From Streptomyces aculeolatus (GTDB lineage: Bacteria > Actinomycetota > Actinomycetes > Streptomycetales > Streptomycetaceae), in the NCBI RefSeq assembly GCF_020400605.1, contig NZ_JAINRD010000018.1, positions 62,001 through 126,000 on the forward strand: a stretch of DNA of 64,000 bases. The letters are read 5' to 3'. Positions 41,307 through 51,034 of the stretch are shown piece after piece; the first letter of the stretch is position 1, and the number at the start of each line of letters is the position of its first letter. The translations under genes and the position numbers were made by a program. The notes below the pieces were generated by a model. The model searched no databases. It was given only the letters and a program-made list of their open reading frames with translations, and was not told the DNA's origin.

Positions 41307-43439
41307 TCACCCAGGGCCTTCTGCGGGAGTGCGGGAGACGAGGAAGAGGGCGATGTCGTCGTTGTTTTCCGCGGCGACCGTCTCCTTCGCCCGTTTCACG
41401 ATCCTGTCCGCGAGCACGTCCAGCGGCTCGCCGCCGGCCTGGGCGAGCGTTTCCGCGAGCCTGTCGATAGAGGTGCCCAGGTCCTTGCCGGGCCGCTCCA
41501 CGAGGCCGTCGGTGTAGAGCGCGAGCATCGCGCCGGGTGGCAGGGGCACCTCGACCGTTTCGAAGCGGACGTCCTCCTCGATGCCGAGCAGCAGTCCGGG
41601 CGGCAGGTCGAGGGCCTCGGTGCGGTGGTCGGCGTGGCGGAGGATCGGCGGCAGGTGGCCGGCGGACGCCAGCAGGGCACGCCTTCCCGGCATGTCGATG
41701 TGGGCGTACAGGCAGCTGCAGAACATCCTGCCGCTCAGTTCCATGAGCATCCGGTTGGTGTGGGCGAGTACCTCTTCGGGGCGGGCGCCCACCCGGGCCT
41801 GGGTGTGCATGGAGGTGCGGATCTGTCCCATGAGGGCGGCTGCCTGGACGCTGTGCCCCTGAACGTCGCCGATCACGGCACCGACTTGGCCGCCGCCGAG
41901 GTCGATCAGGTCGTAGAAGTCGCCGCCGACGTCCAGCGCGTGCGTCGCGGGCTGGTACCGCGCCGCGGCCTCCAGGCCCGCCACGCGGGGCAGGCTGCTG
42001 GGCAGGAGTCCGTCCTGCAGCCCCCGGGCCACCCGGGCGTTCTCGTCGTAGAGCCGGGCGCGGTCCAGGGCCTGCGCGATCATCCCGGTCAGTGTGGTGA
42101 GTTCGGCGCGCTCGTCCGGGGGGAACTGCCGTGGTCTGTCGTAGCCGAGTACCCAGCAGCCGAAGGTGTTGCTGGAGAGGGTCAGCGGCAGGAAGGCGAA
42201 TGCCTCCATGTCCCGATAGTGCTGGTGCTCCGGGTAGGCGCGGACCAGTTCGGTGTTGGTCGGGTGGAAGCCGGGGACGCCGGTTGCGATGGTCCGTGCG
42301 CCCTCGGTCTGTGCGGCCAGCGGCGTGCCGTCGAAGTATTCATCCATTCCCGGGGGGAAGCCGCGGGAGCCGAGCACCCGCAGCCGGCCCTCGTCGGCGA
42401 TCAGCAGGGCGAGGCCCTGGGTGTCGAGGACCGGCATCATCTGCTCGACCAGCGACTCCCATACCTCTTGGACGCTCGTCGCTTCGGTGAGGGCGGAGGC
42501 AAGGTGCAGCAGGTGGAAGAGGGTGCCGGCGCGTGCGGGGACGCCGGGAGGCGCTTCGTCGGCCGGCTGCCTCCGCTCGGATCCGTTCTCACGCCTGTCC
42601 TGCGGCGTGATCCGTACGGTCACACCGGTGGCATCCGGGTAGAGCCGAAAGGACAGCCGGGGTCCGCCGGGCCGTCGGGTGGAAAAGCCGGTGGGCAGGC
42701 GGCTGAAGAGCGCGGAGAGGTAGGCGTTCTCATGAGCGGGGTCGCCCAGCCACGGAAGCACTTCCCAGGGTTCGCGGTGGAGCAGCTCGGAGCGGTCGTG
42801 GCCGAGCAGTTCGGCAGCCGTTGTGTTGAGGAAGGTGATCTGGCCGCGCAAGTCGAGTGCGACCAAGCCCTCGGCGAGGCGTTCGGTGAGGGCGGCGCCG
42901 GGCTCCTGGTAGCGGGCGGGCGGCGGCTGGACGGCAAGCGGCTCGTGCCGCGGTTGCACCGGGTGCCCCTGATCGGCGGCCTCCTTCAGCATCCCGGCCA
43001 TCCGCTGTGCCGCCGTGCGGACCTGCGCCAGGTCGTCATCGGACGGCCGGGCGGAGCCGGTGTCCGGCCACAGCAGCAACACGGCGCCCCGGCTGGTCCC
43101 GTCGGCCACCAGCGGGACAACGTACATGGCCACCGCGTACGGGAAGGCCAGCGCGGTGCGGGGGAACCGTCGAGCCAGTTCCTGCTGGTCGGGAAGCCAC
43201 ACCGGGCCTTGTGAACGGGCGGCCTCGGCCACCGGCACCGGCGCGGCCAGGGACACACGCGACCACGGCCGGGCCAGATTCCGGGACACGCCGGTGACCG
43301 TCGTCATCCGCAGCGCCCCCGGGATCTGGATGTACAGCCCACCCACATGCGCCCCCGCGGCATGCGTGACCTGGTCAAGTACCTGGTCGAGGCGTGCCGC
43401 CGCCGCCTGCGCCGGGGCGCTGTCCTCGCGACCGTCCAC
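41307..43439 (-). CDS. SpoIIE-type PP2C phosphatase with GAF-PAS-GAF sensors
   Basis: This encodes 710 aa from GTG 43439. Domains are: GAF about 15-155, PAS about 185-280 (LAEGLVALDLRGQITFLNTTAAELLGHDRSELLHREPWEVLPW), second GAF about 310-455 (VQEVWESLVEQMMPVLDTQGLALL), and PP2C_SIG about 480-705. The phosphatase metal sites are YQPATHALDVGGDFYDLIDLGGGQVGAVIGDVQGHS, ALYTDGLVERPG and ENNDDIALFLV. No kinase or anti-sigma domain is attached. It would dephosphorylate an anti-sigma-factor antagonist in a SigB/BldG-type switch; the partner is not encoded nearby. Confidence 0.92.
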   Translation of the reverse strand: MDGREDSAPAQAAAARLDQVLDQVTHAAGAHVGGLYIQIPGALRMTTVTGVSRNLARPWSRVSLAAPVPVAEAARSQGPVWLPDQQELARRFPRTALAFPYAVAMYVVPLVADGTSRGAVLLLWPDTGSARPSDDDLAQVRTAAQRMAGMLKEAADQGHPVQPRHEPLAVQPPPARYQEPGAALTERLAEGLVALDLRGQITFLNTTAAELLGHDRSELLHREPWEVLPWLGDPAHENAYLSALFSRLPTGFSTRRPGGPRLSFRLYPDATGVTVRITPQDRRENGSERRQPADEAPPGVPARAGTLFHLLHLASALTEATSVQEVWESLVEQMMPVLDTQGLALLIADEGRLRVLGSRGFPPGMDEYFDGTPLAAQTEGARTIATGVPGFHPTNTELVRAYPEHQHYRDMEAFAFLPLTLSSNTFGCWVLGYDRPRQFPPDERAELTTLTGMIAQALDRARLYDENARVARGLQDGLLPSSLPRVAGLEAAARYQPATHALDVGGDFYDLIDLGGGQVGAVIGDVQGHSVQAAALMGQIRTSMHTQARVGARPEEVLAHTNRMLMELSGRMFCSCLYAHIDMPGRRALLASAGHLPPILRHADHRTEALDLPPGLLLGIEEDVRFETVEVPLPPGAMLALYTDGLVERPGKDLGTSIDRLAETLAQAGGEPLDVLADRIVKRAKETVAAENNDDIALFLVSRTPAEGPG

Positions 43440-43576
43440 GTCGCATCCCCTTCAGTAGGGCCCGCGGACTGTTCGCGGAGATCGCCACCGACCACGGAGC
43501 GCATCATGCGCACGAGTAAGCGCTACGTGCCCCCTTCCGACGGATTCTTCGCGGATGCGGGTAGAAGATCGCGACA

Positions 43577-44215
43577 TCACTCGGGCCACGCGTTGTTCTG
43601 GATGATCTGCACGAAGTTCTCGCGCTGGAACGAGGGGTCGAAGTGTGCGAGGACGTCGTCGTTCATGGTGCCGAAGGTCGTCGAGGGACGGTCGGCCATG
43701 CCGTCGTAGAAGGCGCGGATGATCTTGTTCTTGAAGCCGGGACGCGGGTGCGCGGCGACGACCTCGGCGCGCTGCCGGTCAGTGATCTCATCGAGGCCGA
43801 ATCCGAGGACATCGGTCTCGACACCGAGGGTGACGACAGCGGTCTCGGGGGCGAGGTGCATCGGGACCTCGGGCGTGGTGTGCAGCGCGATCGCCAGCCA
43901 CACGTCGCGCGCTTCCTTCTCGGAGCGGCCGTGGTCCCGGAGGAACCCGTAGGCCGCCCGCGCACCGTCGAGCTCGAAGCGCCTGTCCGTGGTGCGGTAG
44001 GCGCCGGTCAGCCCGAGGTCGTGGAAGAGTCCGCCGACGTAGGCGAGTTCGGGGTCCACATCGGTGCCGCGGGTCTTCGATTTGAGCATCCCCCAGAAGA
44101 AGACGCGGCGGGAGTGGTGGTAGATCGTGTCGTCGGCGGCGCCGCGGACCAGCGAGGTCGCGTCGCGGACAAGGGCGGTGTCCGGGACGGTGATCCCGGC
44201 GATCGTCTCAGGCAT
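43577..44215 (-). CDS. HD-domain protein (cyanamide-hydratase-like)
   Basis: This encodes 212 aa. HD-superfamily metal ligands occur in DTIYHHSRRVFFWGML and AYVGGLFHDLGLTGAY (HD), then ELDGARAAYGFLRDHG, WLAIALHTTPEVPMHLAPETAVVTLGVETDVLG and a terminal FQRENFVQIIQNNAWPE. This layout resembles cyanamide hydratase/Ddi2-type HD proteins rather than nucleotide phosphohydrolases. It starts 138 bp after (divergent from) nothing recognisable, and its upstream 130 bp are AT-rich for this window. Confidence 0.8.
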   Translation of the reverse strand: MPETIAGITVPDTALVRDATSLVRGAADDTIYHHSRRVFFWGMLKSKTRGTDVDPELAYVGGLFHDLGLTGAYRTTDRRFELDGARAAYGFLRDHGRSEKEARDVWLAIALHTTPEVPMHLAPETAVVTLGVETDVLGFGLDEITDRQRAEVVAAHPRPGFKNKIIRAFYDGMADRPSTTFGTMNDDVLAHFDPSFQRENFVQIIQNNAWPE

Positions 44216-44662
44216 GGGGGTGGTCCTACCTTCGTGCGTGTCTGAGCAGGGCCATCCGGCAGACGGTCATCTCCACGATCGCTGGCGGGGCACCGAACTC
44301 GTGAATGTTCTAAATAATCAGGATTCTATAGATTCGGTTGTTTAGTCATAGTATCGACCGGCCATGCCTCCTTGGCTGATCAGGGGTCCTGGTGATGCGA
44401 CTTGCTCGTAGGCGAGAACGCGCAGGAGGTCGGGCTTCTCGGCGGCTTCGGTTCGCGGCGGTGCGGAGATGATGGGGAGTCTTGGGGCGTCCCGCGGCGC
44501 GCAGGGCCCTGCGGCCGAGATTTGGCCTCGGCCCCGTCATCCCGCCCAAGCCGCACCGCATCCGCCAGTGCTGCAGCGACGCGGTCGGCGTACTGCGATT
44601 TCTCGTCCAGTCCAGGCGGAACCGGCGCTGCCCGACGGTCCATGTCTTCCGCCACGGACGGC

Positions 44663-44806
44663 TCAGGCGGCGAGTCGGTGCAGCGAGTTGCAGGCCCGCC
44701 TGTACTGGTTTGTACTTATATGCGAAGGCGCGGCGGCAGAGGGGGCGGCGGCGCCGACACCGGCCGCGAGGGCGACAGCAGCGAAGATCCGCTTCGTACG
44801 CGTCAG
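44663..44806 (-). CDS. Possible small secreted peptide with CTG start (47 aa)
   Basis: Within the 44216-44892 gap one minus frame reads LTRTKRIFAAVALAAGVGAA...PSHIS and ends NSLHRLAA-stop. The first 28 residues look like a perfect actinomycete signal peptide with an AxA cleavage site. The expected ATG is replaced by CTG (44804-44806), so it is either a rare-start gene or a recently dead small secreted protein. Two Cys-poor residues and a short tail give no function. The rest of the gap shows nothing I can support. Confidence 0.3.
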   Translation of the reverse strand: MTRTKRIFAAVALAAGVGAAAPSAAAPSHISTNQYRRACNSLHRLAA

Positions 44807-44892
44807 GCTGTGCCCAACGCCCCTGAGCCATGACGGAGACGCTCCGCTTCTTCGGTTGAACGGCCGGCGCCGCCTCCGGCCAGTCCCGGCTC

Positions 44893-45692
44893 TCAGGACT
44901 CCGCGGCCAGTCCGAAGTGCGGCGCGCTCTCGTCGTTGAGTGCCGACAGGAAGCCGGCCGGAGTGTCGGTGACTCGTCCAGGCTGCGGGCGCTGAAGAGC
45001 ACCGGCTGGTAGCCGGAGATGTCGTAGTCGGTGGCCAGCATCGCGCGGATGTCCAGCGGGCGGATCCGAGCCTGTCTCAGGCGGCAGATCTCCCCGTACG
45101 AGGAGAGCAGAGCCGCCCCGTACGCCTTGGGTGCCCCTCCCTCGTCGAGGACTCCATACTCCAGGGTGAACCAGTACACGTCGGCGAAGGCCGGCGAGGC
45201 CAGGTGGGTCCCGTGGCCGAAGACGTCATGGGTGACGTCCGGTTCGGGGGTGAACATCGGTACGGCCGGGTGGCGTACGAACTGCACGGCGTGGAAGTAC
45301 CCGTCGGCCATCGACCCTAGGAACCTCTTGTTGCCGACCACACCGCCCGCGAGGGTGAAGTCGAAGCCCGTCAACCTCCGCAAGTGCTGCCCGACCTCGG
45401 CATGCTGCGGGATGCGGTCCGCTGGAACGGGCGCCTGTTCACGGGCGTCGAGGGCGGCACGGCAGGCATGCTCATGTTGGGCTTCCCAGAGCCGCTGGTG
45501 GACGGTCCGCCAGGTCCGGTGCTCGGCCTCGGTGTAGTCCACTCGTGGTGAGGGGTCACCGACCCGGTGCCCGCGAGCCAGCGAGGCGATGCTCCGACGC
45601 CGCAGAAGGTAGTCGGGGTCACTGAGGCCCGGGTGCTTGGCGGCCGTGTCGAGTCGGCCGTCGGTCGCGATCGGAGTACGCACGTGAATCAC
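44893..45692 (-). pseudogene. Phenylalanine 4-monooxygenase (biopterin-dependent), frameshifted near the 3' end
   Basis: From GTG 45692 (or 45683) the frame encodes HPGLSDPDYLLRRRSIASLARGH, VDYTEAEHRTWRTVHQRLW, PEPDVTHDVFGHGTHLASPAFADVYWFTLEYGV (Fe ligands His, His, Glu), AYGAALLSSYGEICRL and PVLFSARSLDE. One missing G near 44975 then shifts the frame. In the neighbouring frame the native end V-TDTPAGFLSALNDES follows to a stop at 44893. Restoring one base gives a normal-length aromatic amino acid hydroxylase that converts Phe to Tyr. The catalytic core lies before the shift, so a mutation or a base-call error are both possible. Confidence 0.8.
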
Positions 45693-46424
45693 GAACCGAT
45701 TGTTCCGGCCGGCGCGCAGCCGGAGCACCCGGACACGCCTGCCCCAGTCGAAGCACAGGGGCTCGGCCCCGCCCGGCTCCCGACCCGTCGCACTCACCGC
45801 CGCCCGGGGCGGGGAAGCATGCCGTCGCCTGGCAACGGGGCGGCCCTCAGGAAGCGGCACAATCCTGCTTCGCCTCGGGGACTGCTACCTGCAGCAATCC
45901 CCTGACATCCTGCCAGGATGCAATCTGGGAGCCTCGCCGGATGCCATGATCGAGTCTGCGCGCCAGATGGTGGCTGACGGCGTTCCTCGGCCGGGATAAG
46001 CACGGTGGCTTCACCGTCATGGCGAAGATGCTGCCCACTGGCGACGATGTATCGCCCGCAGCCAGGCGAGCGGTGGCGACGATCAGGCAGATGCTTGCAG
46101 AAACCGCGGGCGAAGCAGCGCGATCTCCTCGACGCTTTCGCCAACCATGGCTAGAGACTGGCGAGTGTCGGCGGTGGACCGCTGTCCAGCACAGCGCGCC
46201 GGGTTCGACGCCGCCGATATCGCGTGCCTGTTACGCCGGGGAGGCTGCCACTGCCGTGCACAGGTTCGTCTTCGGCAGCGGGAGATGATCGCCGGTGTGA
46301 CCAGAGTGAGGCGCCCGGTGCGGGGCGAAGCCGATTGACCGACATTGACCGGGGCGCACGACGGCCCGGTGGCCGGCTGCCAGGATCATCTCAGCCGGGG
46401 GTCCAGGCAGCATGGGGAGGAAAG
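45693..46424. other. Gap without a supported gene
   Basis: This is 732 bp between the hydroxylase pseudogene and a small secreted-protein gene. Several short open frames exist on both strands, but none has a credible RBS, domain or codon pattern. Probably decayed sequence plus the promoter of the downstream gene. Confidence 0.4.
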
Positions 46425-46910
46425 ATGAAAGCGATCAGAAGTGCCGGCATCGGCGTGGGCGCTCTCGTGATGGCCCTGACCGCGGCGACTGGAACGACGG
46501 CCCACGCCCAAAGCTCGGCGTCCGCATCAGTCACCGCGGTACCTGCCGCTCTCGCCGCATCGGCCCCCGCGGCACCTGCTGCTCCCGCCGCCTACCCGAC
46601 TAGCCCTGTCGATGTCACGTACGGGAACACTTACGTCCGTGGCACTCTGACCTGGTACTACAGGTCGGTCGGCTTCACGGGAACGTGGCGTGCCATCCCC
46701 AGCAGCGGCTGCCGGAGGGTGTTTATTGAGACATACGACTCCGGTGGCCACCCGTTGGGCGCCAGGAGCACCAGCACCCTGTGCGACGGGGTGAAGCCCG
46801 TCGAACTGACGATCCCAGCTGATATACCTGGTGGGGCTGCGACGGTCGGGGTCTGTCTTGACGACGGGGATGCCAGGCACCTCAAGTGCCGAATCTACAC
46901 CCATCCCTAA
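46425..46910 (+). CDS. Small secreted beta-rich protein
   Basis: This encodes 161 aa from ATG 46425 with GGGGAGG upstream. A signal peptide (AGIGVGALVMALTAATGTTAHA) is followed by an Ala/Pro-rich segment and a roughly 100-residue domain containing four Cys (SGCRRVF, STLCDG, VGVCLDDG, LKCRIY), probably two disulfides in a beta-sandwich. No family is recognised. It ends just before a strong hairpin. Confidence 0.75.
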   Translation: MKAIRSAGIGVGALVMALTAATGTTAHAQSSASASVTAVPAALAASAPAAPAAPAAYPTSPVDVTYGNTYVRGTLTWYYRSVGFTGTWRAIPSSGCRRVFIETYDSGGHPLGARSTSTLCDGVKPVELTIPADIPGGAATVGVCLDDGDARHLKCRIYTHP

Positions 46911-46921
46911 TCAGCCACCCG

Positions 46922-46958
46922 ACCGCTCTCCCGCGGGGTTCATCCGCGGGAGAGCGGT
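46922..46958. terminator. 15-bp perfect hairpin between convergent genes
   Basis: ACCGCTCTCCCGCGG (46922-46936) pairs perfectly with 46944-46958 around a 7-base loop, placed between the secreted-protein gene and the end of the NB-ARC gene. Confidence 0.75.
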
Positions 46959-47061
46959 TCGACCCGGCGCCGAAATCGATGGTGTCCGGGCTGGGGAACT
47001 GCGCGGTCGTCCCGGCTTTGGCGACGCCCTGAGTGAGGCGCGGCCATGGCTGGGCGCCTGG

Positions 47062-49593
47062 TCATGGGTCGCGCCGTTCGCCCCGGGCCGCAGGATGACG
47101 GGGTCCCGCTGCGGTCGTGCCGGCTTCCTCGGACAGCAGCGTGCCGAGCGCGGCGGTCTCGGGGGTGCCGAGTTCGCCGAACAGTTCCAGGGCCCGTTGC
47201 CAAGAGGCGCGGGCCGCGTCCGGCTGGGCCAGCAGCCGGTGGCAGTGGCCGGTCTCCTCCAGGGCCCGCGCCTGCTGGTACCGGTCGCCCAGTTCCGCGG
47301 CACGGTCAGCGGCCAGCCGGTGGCATTCCAGCGCCTGCTGTGCCTGCGCTGCCCCGCTGGAGACCCGCAGTGTGGTGCCCAGTTCGTTGAGCAGCGTCAC
47401 TTCGGCGTTGCGGTGGCCGATCTCCCGGACCACCTCAAGCGCCTGGTGGATGGCGGTCAGAGCCGCCGGGTAACGCCCGGTGTGCCGTTCGATGGAGCCG
47501 ATGCTGCCCAGCACGTTGGCCTCGCTGATCCGATCGCCCACCGTCCGCGCGACCGTCAGGATCTCCCGGTTCATGGCCAGAATCTCGGCGCCGGTCTCGA
47601 ACGTCTCCGCGAAGCGGCCCAGCGGCTCATACAGCACCCCGTGCGCACCGAGCCGCTCCCGCCCGCCGTGTGACGCGGCCAGCTCCCGGGCGATCGCCAG
47701 CGCCGACGTGTAGTGATGGCGGGCCTCTGGGTATCGGCCTTGGTGCTGAAGCACCTCGCCGAGGTTGCCCAGTGCCCAGCCTTCGCCCGCCCGGTCGCCC
47801 AGTGTGCGGAAACCCTTCAGCGCCTGGCGGAAGCTGGCCTCGGCCCGAGGGAAGCGGCCCAACCGCCAGTGCACCGCCCCGAGCCGGGCCAGCGCGACGG
47901 CCCGGGTGGCGGGGTCCGGGTCCCGGGCGGCCAGGCCGTGCAGCGCCTCGGCCTGGCGATAGTGGCCGGCGGTGTCGAGGTACCGGGCAAGCAGCCCGGA
48001 GAGCACCCCTGCGTGACCGGCGCCGACCCTTTGCGCGCCGCCTTGCTGCGCGCCACTCCGTTCGGCGGCGGCTACGGCGGCGGCGAGGAGGCCGTCCCGT
48101 TCGCTGTCCATCCATGCCGCGGCGGCCCGTCGATCGGGCAGCGGGGGCAGGTCTGGGCCACCGGGACCAGGCGCCGGACGGCGGTGGCGCTCGTAGGGCG
48201 CCAGAACGGCCATCGCTCGCGCAGCGGCGTGCCGGTGGTAGGCCAGCAGCCGGTCGAACGAGGCTCTTCGGGTTCGCGCCGGTTCCTCGTCGTGGGCGCG
48301 GGCCGTCGCGTAGAGGCGTACCAGGTCGTGGAACTCGTATCGCCCGGGTGTCGGTTGGCGCAGGAGGTGGGCGGCGTGCAGGGCGGCAAGCCCGGCCGCG
48401 GCAGCCGACCGGCCGGTCCCGGTGAGCGCCGCGGCGGTCCAGGAGTCCACGTCGGGGCCTGGGTGGCAGGCCAGCAGCCGGAACAGTCGCCGGCAGCCGG
48501 GCGCCAGGCTCTCGTAGGAGAGCCGGAGCGCAAGCTCGACGCTGTCCTCGCAGCGCAGCCGGGTCCGCTGCCCGGTGAGGAGTTCCAGGTGGTCGGTGAG
48601 GGTCCAGCCGAACCTGTCCCGGATCCGCCCGGCCACTACCCCGAGCGCCAGCGGTAGGTGGCCGACCGAGCCGGCGATCAGCGCGGCGGTCGCCGGGTCG
48701 GCGTCCACCCGCTCCGCGCCTGCGGTCCTGCGCAGCAGGTCCAGCGACTCGCGAGGGCTGAACACCTCAAGCGGCAGCCGCTCGACGCCGGTGAGTCCGG
48801 TCAGCCGGTGGCGGCTGGTGATCAGGGTCCGGCAGCCCTCGCCGAGGAGCAGCGGCGCCACCTGCGCCGCCGATCCCGCGTCGTCCAGCACCACCAGGGT
48901 GCGCAGCCGGGCGGCCCGGCGGCGGAACTCCCGTACGCATCCGGACGCGTCCAGCAGCCGGATGCGGTCCGCGGACATCCCCAACCGCCGCAGGAACCCT
49001 TCGAGCACTGCCTCCGGGGCGGCCGGCGGCAGGTCGGGAGCGTGCCCGCGGAGGTTGACCCAGAGCACCGCGCCGAACCGTTCGCGCCGCAGCAGCAGGT
49101 GTACGGCACGCACGGCGAGGGTGGTCTTACCAATCCCCGCCATCCCCTCCACCACCGTCACACGCGGGGCCGCGCCCGGCGCCAGCAACGCGGCCAACTC
49201 GGCCGCACGACCGGTGAACCCGGGCAGGTCGTCGGGCGGCGCACCCGCCACCGTGGCCACCCCGGCGTCAGCCGACCCGCCGACCACCCGCGCGTAGGCC
49301 GCCCGCCACCGGGCGGCTCCCCCGACCATCAGGGCCTCGGCCACGTCGGCCAGCAAGTCCGCGTCGAGCCGTCGGCGGCCCGGCTGGAAGCACCGGTGCA
49401 CGGTGTCGAAGGCGGGCACCTCGGGCACCCGGCGATCGGCTCGGGCGCGGCAGACCCGCCGGTGCACCTCGCGCTCCGACACACCTGCCCAGGCGCGTAA
49501 CTCCCGCAACCGGGACACCAGGTCATCCACCGTCCTGGCGCCATCCGGCTGCGGCAGCGCGTCGTTGTCGCCGTCGCGTGCGGAGGACGTCAT
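47062..49593 (-). CDS. NB-ARC/TPR regulator (AfsR-like without SARP domain)
   Basis: This encodes 843 aa with GGGGAGCGG before ATG 49593. The N-terminus (about 20-95) is helical, HTH-like (LVSRLRELRAWAGVSEREVHRRV). NB-ARC follows at about 125-400: VVEGMAGIGKTTLAVRAV (P-loop), RTLVVLDDAGSAAQVAPLL (Walker B), RTLITSRHRLTGL, and GHLPLALGVVAGRI (GLPL). The C-terminal half (about 560-800) is at least five TPR units (AVALARLGAVHWRLGRFPRAEASFRQAL; GWALGNLGEVLQHQGRYPEARHHY). STAND ATPases of this shape act as signal-dependent transcription or assembly switches. Confidence 0.88.
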   Translation of the reverse strand: MTSSARDGDNDALPQPDGARTVDDLVSRLRELRAWAGVSEREVHRRVCRARADRRVPEVPAFDTVHRCFQPGRRRLDADLLADVAEALMVGGAARWRAAYARVVGGSADAGVATVAGAPPDDLPGFTGRAAELAALLAPGAAPRVTVVEGMAGIGKTTLAVRAVHLLLRRERFGAVLWVNLRGHAPDLPPAAPEAVLEGFLRRLGMSADRIRLLDASGCVREFRRRAARLRTLVVLDDAGSAAQVAPLLLGEGCRTLITSRHRLTGLTGVERLPLEVFSPRESLDLLRRTAGAERVDADPATAALIAGSVGHLPLALGVVAGRIRDRFGWTLTDHLELLTGQRTRLRCEDSVELALRLSYESLAPGCRRLFRLLACHPGPDVDSWTAAALTGTGRSAAAAGLAALHAAHLLRQPTPGRYEFHDLVRLYATARAHDEEPARTRRASFDRLLAYHRHAAARAMAVLAPYERHRRPAPGPGGPDLPPLPDRRAAAAWMDSERDGLLAAAVAAAERSGAQQGGAQRVGAGHAGVLSGLLARYLDTAGHYRQAEALHGLAARDPDPATRAVALARLGAVHWRLGRFPRAEASFRQALKGFRTLGDRAGEGWALGNLGEVLQHQGRYPEARHHYTSALAIARELAASHGGRERLGAHGVLYEPLGRFAETFETGAEILAMNREILTVARTVGDRISEANVLGSIGSIERHTGRYPAALTAIHQALEVVREIGHRNAEVTLLNELGTTLRVSSGAAQAQQALECHRLAADRAAELGDRYQQARALEETGHCHRLLAQPDAARASWQRALELFGELGTPETAALGTLLSEEAGTTAAGPRHPAARGERRDP

Positions 49594-49884
49594 CCGCTCC
49601 CCTCACAGACCCCGCCCGATGCCTGCCGACACCTACCCGCGGAACGACCCCGCCACTCCGGGCACGGCCGAGCCGCCGCCGGCGGACCTCCTCCACAGCC
49701 ACCACCGGCACCTCACCCAGCGATCAGTACGAGCAGCCCGAGGAGTTGCGGCGGCACAGGGAGCCCAGGTGAATCCGGATGCCTCGCTGTCGGGACCGCA
49801 GGAGAATGATCGAAGACCGCACACGCAAGGAGGGGCCGTGACAACTCCGCCCAGACCCCTGACTTGCCTTTCCGTCGAGGAGCC

Positions 49885-50109
49885 ATGGTGGCCACGAACT
49901 ACCCGGTCTACCACGAGAACGCCCGCTACCCGCTGGTCGTGGCACTCCCCGGCGGCCGGGTGCGGCACTACGCCCGTCTCATCGGGGAGGGCCCGGCGGT
50001 GAGCACGTTGTGCCGCAAGCGGGGCGAGGCGGACGGCGACGGCGCCGGCCTGCCGTTCTGCCGGGCCTGCGACGGCCGGCCCAACCCGATCAGCCAGCAG
50101 TCGCGGTGA
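49885..50109 (+). CDS. Small hypothetical protein (about 74 aa)
   Basis: ATG 49885 (or GTG 49888, better spaced from GAGGAG) encodes VATNYPVYHENARYPLVVALPGGRVRHYARLIGEG and ends with CRKRGEADGDG...FCRACDGRPN. Two CxxC-like Cys pairs at the end could bind metal. A separate GTG ORF with a strong RBS (AAGGAGGGG, GTG 49838) overlaps it in another frame and may be a leader. It is divergent from the NB-ARC gene across a 291-bp gap with no other feature. Not recognised. Confidence 0.5.
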   Translation: MVATNYPVYHENARYPLVVALPGGRVRHYARLIGEGPAVSTLCRKRGEADGDGAGLPFCRACDGRPNPISQQSR

Positions 50110-50261
50110 ACGTGCCCGGGCATGCCCTCGGCGATCAGCAGGCAGCCGCTGCAGCGCAGTGCGGCCGCGTCGGCATGATGCCACACCTTCCGCCAGGGGA
50201 ACGCCACCGCTGGGGGCGGCGTTTCCGGGGTGCGCGCGGGCGGGGACGGCAGACTTGGGGG

Positions 50262-50810
50262 ATGGCGCTGTGGAAAGTGATGTACGCGGATTGGGAGATG
50301 GAGTGCTGTGGGGATCCCTTCGCCGTGGGCGATGAGGTGTCCTGGCCTCTGTCCCTCCGGGAGCCGGAGTCGGCGGACACGGACTTGAGCACGGTCGAAG
50401 GGCCGGTCGAACGGCGGGATGTGGAGATGGAGGGCATCTGCTGGGTGATCCGCTCTGGCAGTCTGGCGGCGTTGTGGCCGGGGGAGGTGCCAGCGGGCAC
50501 GGCAGTCGACACGAATCCGGTGCGGCTGACGGGGCTGCTGGAGGTGGACCGGCACGGCCCCGGCCCGCGAGAGCTGCCGCCGACCACGGGCACGGTGCGC
50601 CGCATCCAGATGGTGACCAGCGGCTATCGCTTCGATCCGGCGGAGGCCGCGTATGTACGGGTGCCGGGGGAGCGCTGGCTCCGGGAGGTGCCGGCCTGCC
50701 CGAAGTGGTTCGACAGCAGGGCGCCGTACGGCAAGCGCGCACCCGCCGCAGGCGACCACTACCGCTCCGAGTCCGGTGTGCTCGTCGACCTGGAGATCGC
50801 AGACGGCTGA
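50262..50810 (+). CDS. Hypothetical protein, DUF6578-like
   Basis: This encodes 182 aa from ATG 50262. The start MALWKVMYADWEMECCGDPFAVGDEVSWPL is characteristic of a streptomycete family I recall as DUF6578. The body carries EGICWVIRSGSLAALWPG and a GTVRRIQMVTSGYRF element. No catalytic motif, signal or membrane segment. Function unknown. The 224 bp that follow (50811-51034) hold no supported gene. Confidence 0.6.
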   Translation: MALWKVMYADWEMECCGDPFAVGDEVSWPLSLREPESADTDLSTVEGPVERRDVEMEGICWVIRSGSLAALWPGEVPAGTAVDTNPVRLTGLLEVDRHGPGPRELPPTTGTVRRIQMVTSGYRFDPAEAAYVRVPGERWLREVPACPKWFDSRAPYGKRAPAAGDHYRSESGVLVDLEIADG

Positions 50811-51034
50811 CGGCGGACGAGTCGGCGACGGCGTGAACACTGATCACGGCTCGCTGGACGGTCTCCCGAAACCGTGCAGATTCGCTGTCGGAATACTCAT
50901 GAACGGAACCACCCCGCCGGCATCGTCCGGGCGGCCGCAGCACGAGATTGAGTTCGCCGCGGCTCTGACGGACGACCTGAAGGTGGAGACCGGCGCCCGG
51001 CCTTGTCCATCGCGAAGGGGGCCGGGGAAGCCAC

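Noticed and set aside
44346..44655. Minus-strand ORF of 91 aa after the hydroxylase pseudogene
   Set aside because: No RBS, no recognisable domain, and it overlaps the better-supported signal-peptide frame.
46019..46345. Several short ORFs on both strands upstream of the secreted protein
   Set aside because: They conflict with one another, have no credible RBS or start and no family resemblance.
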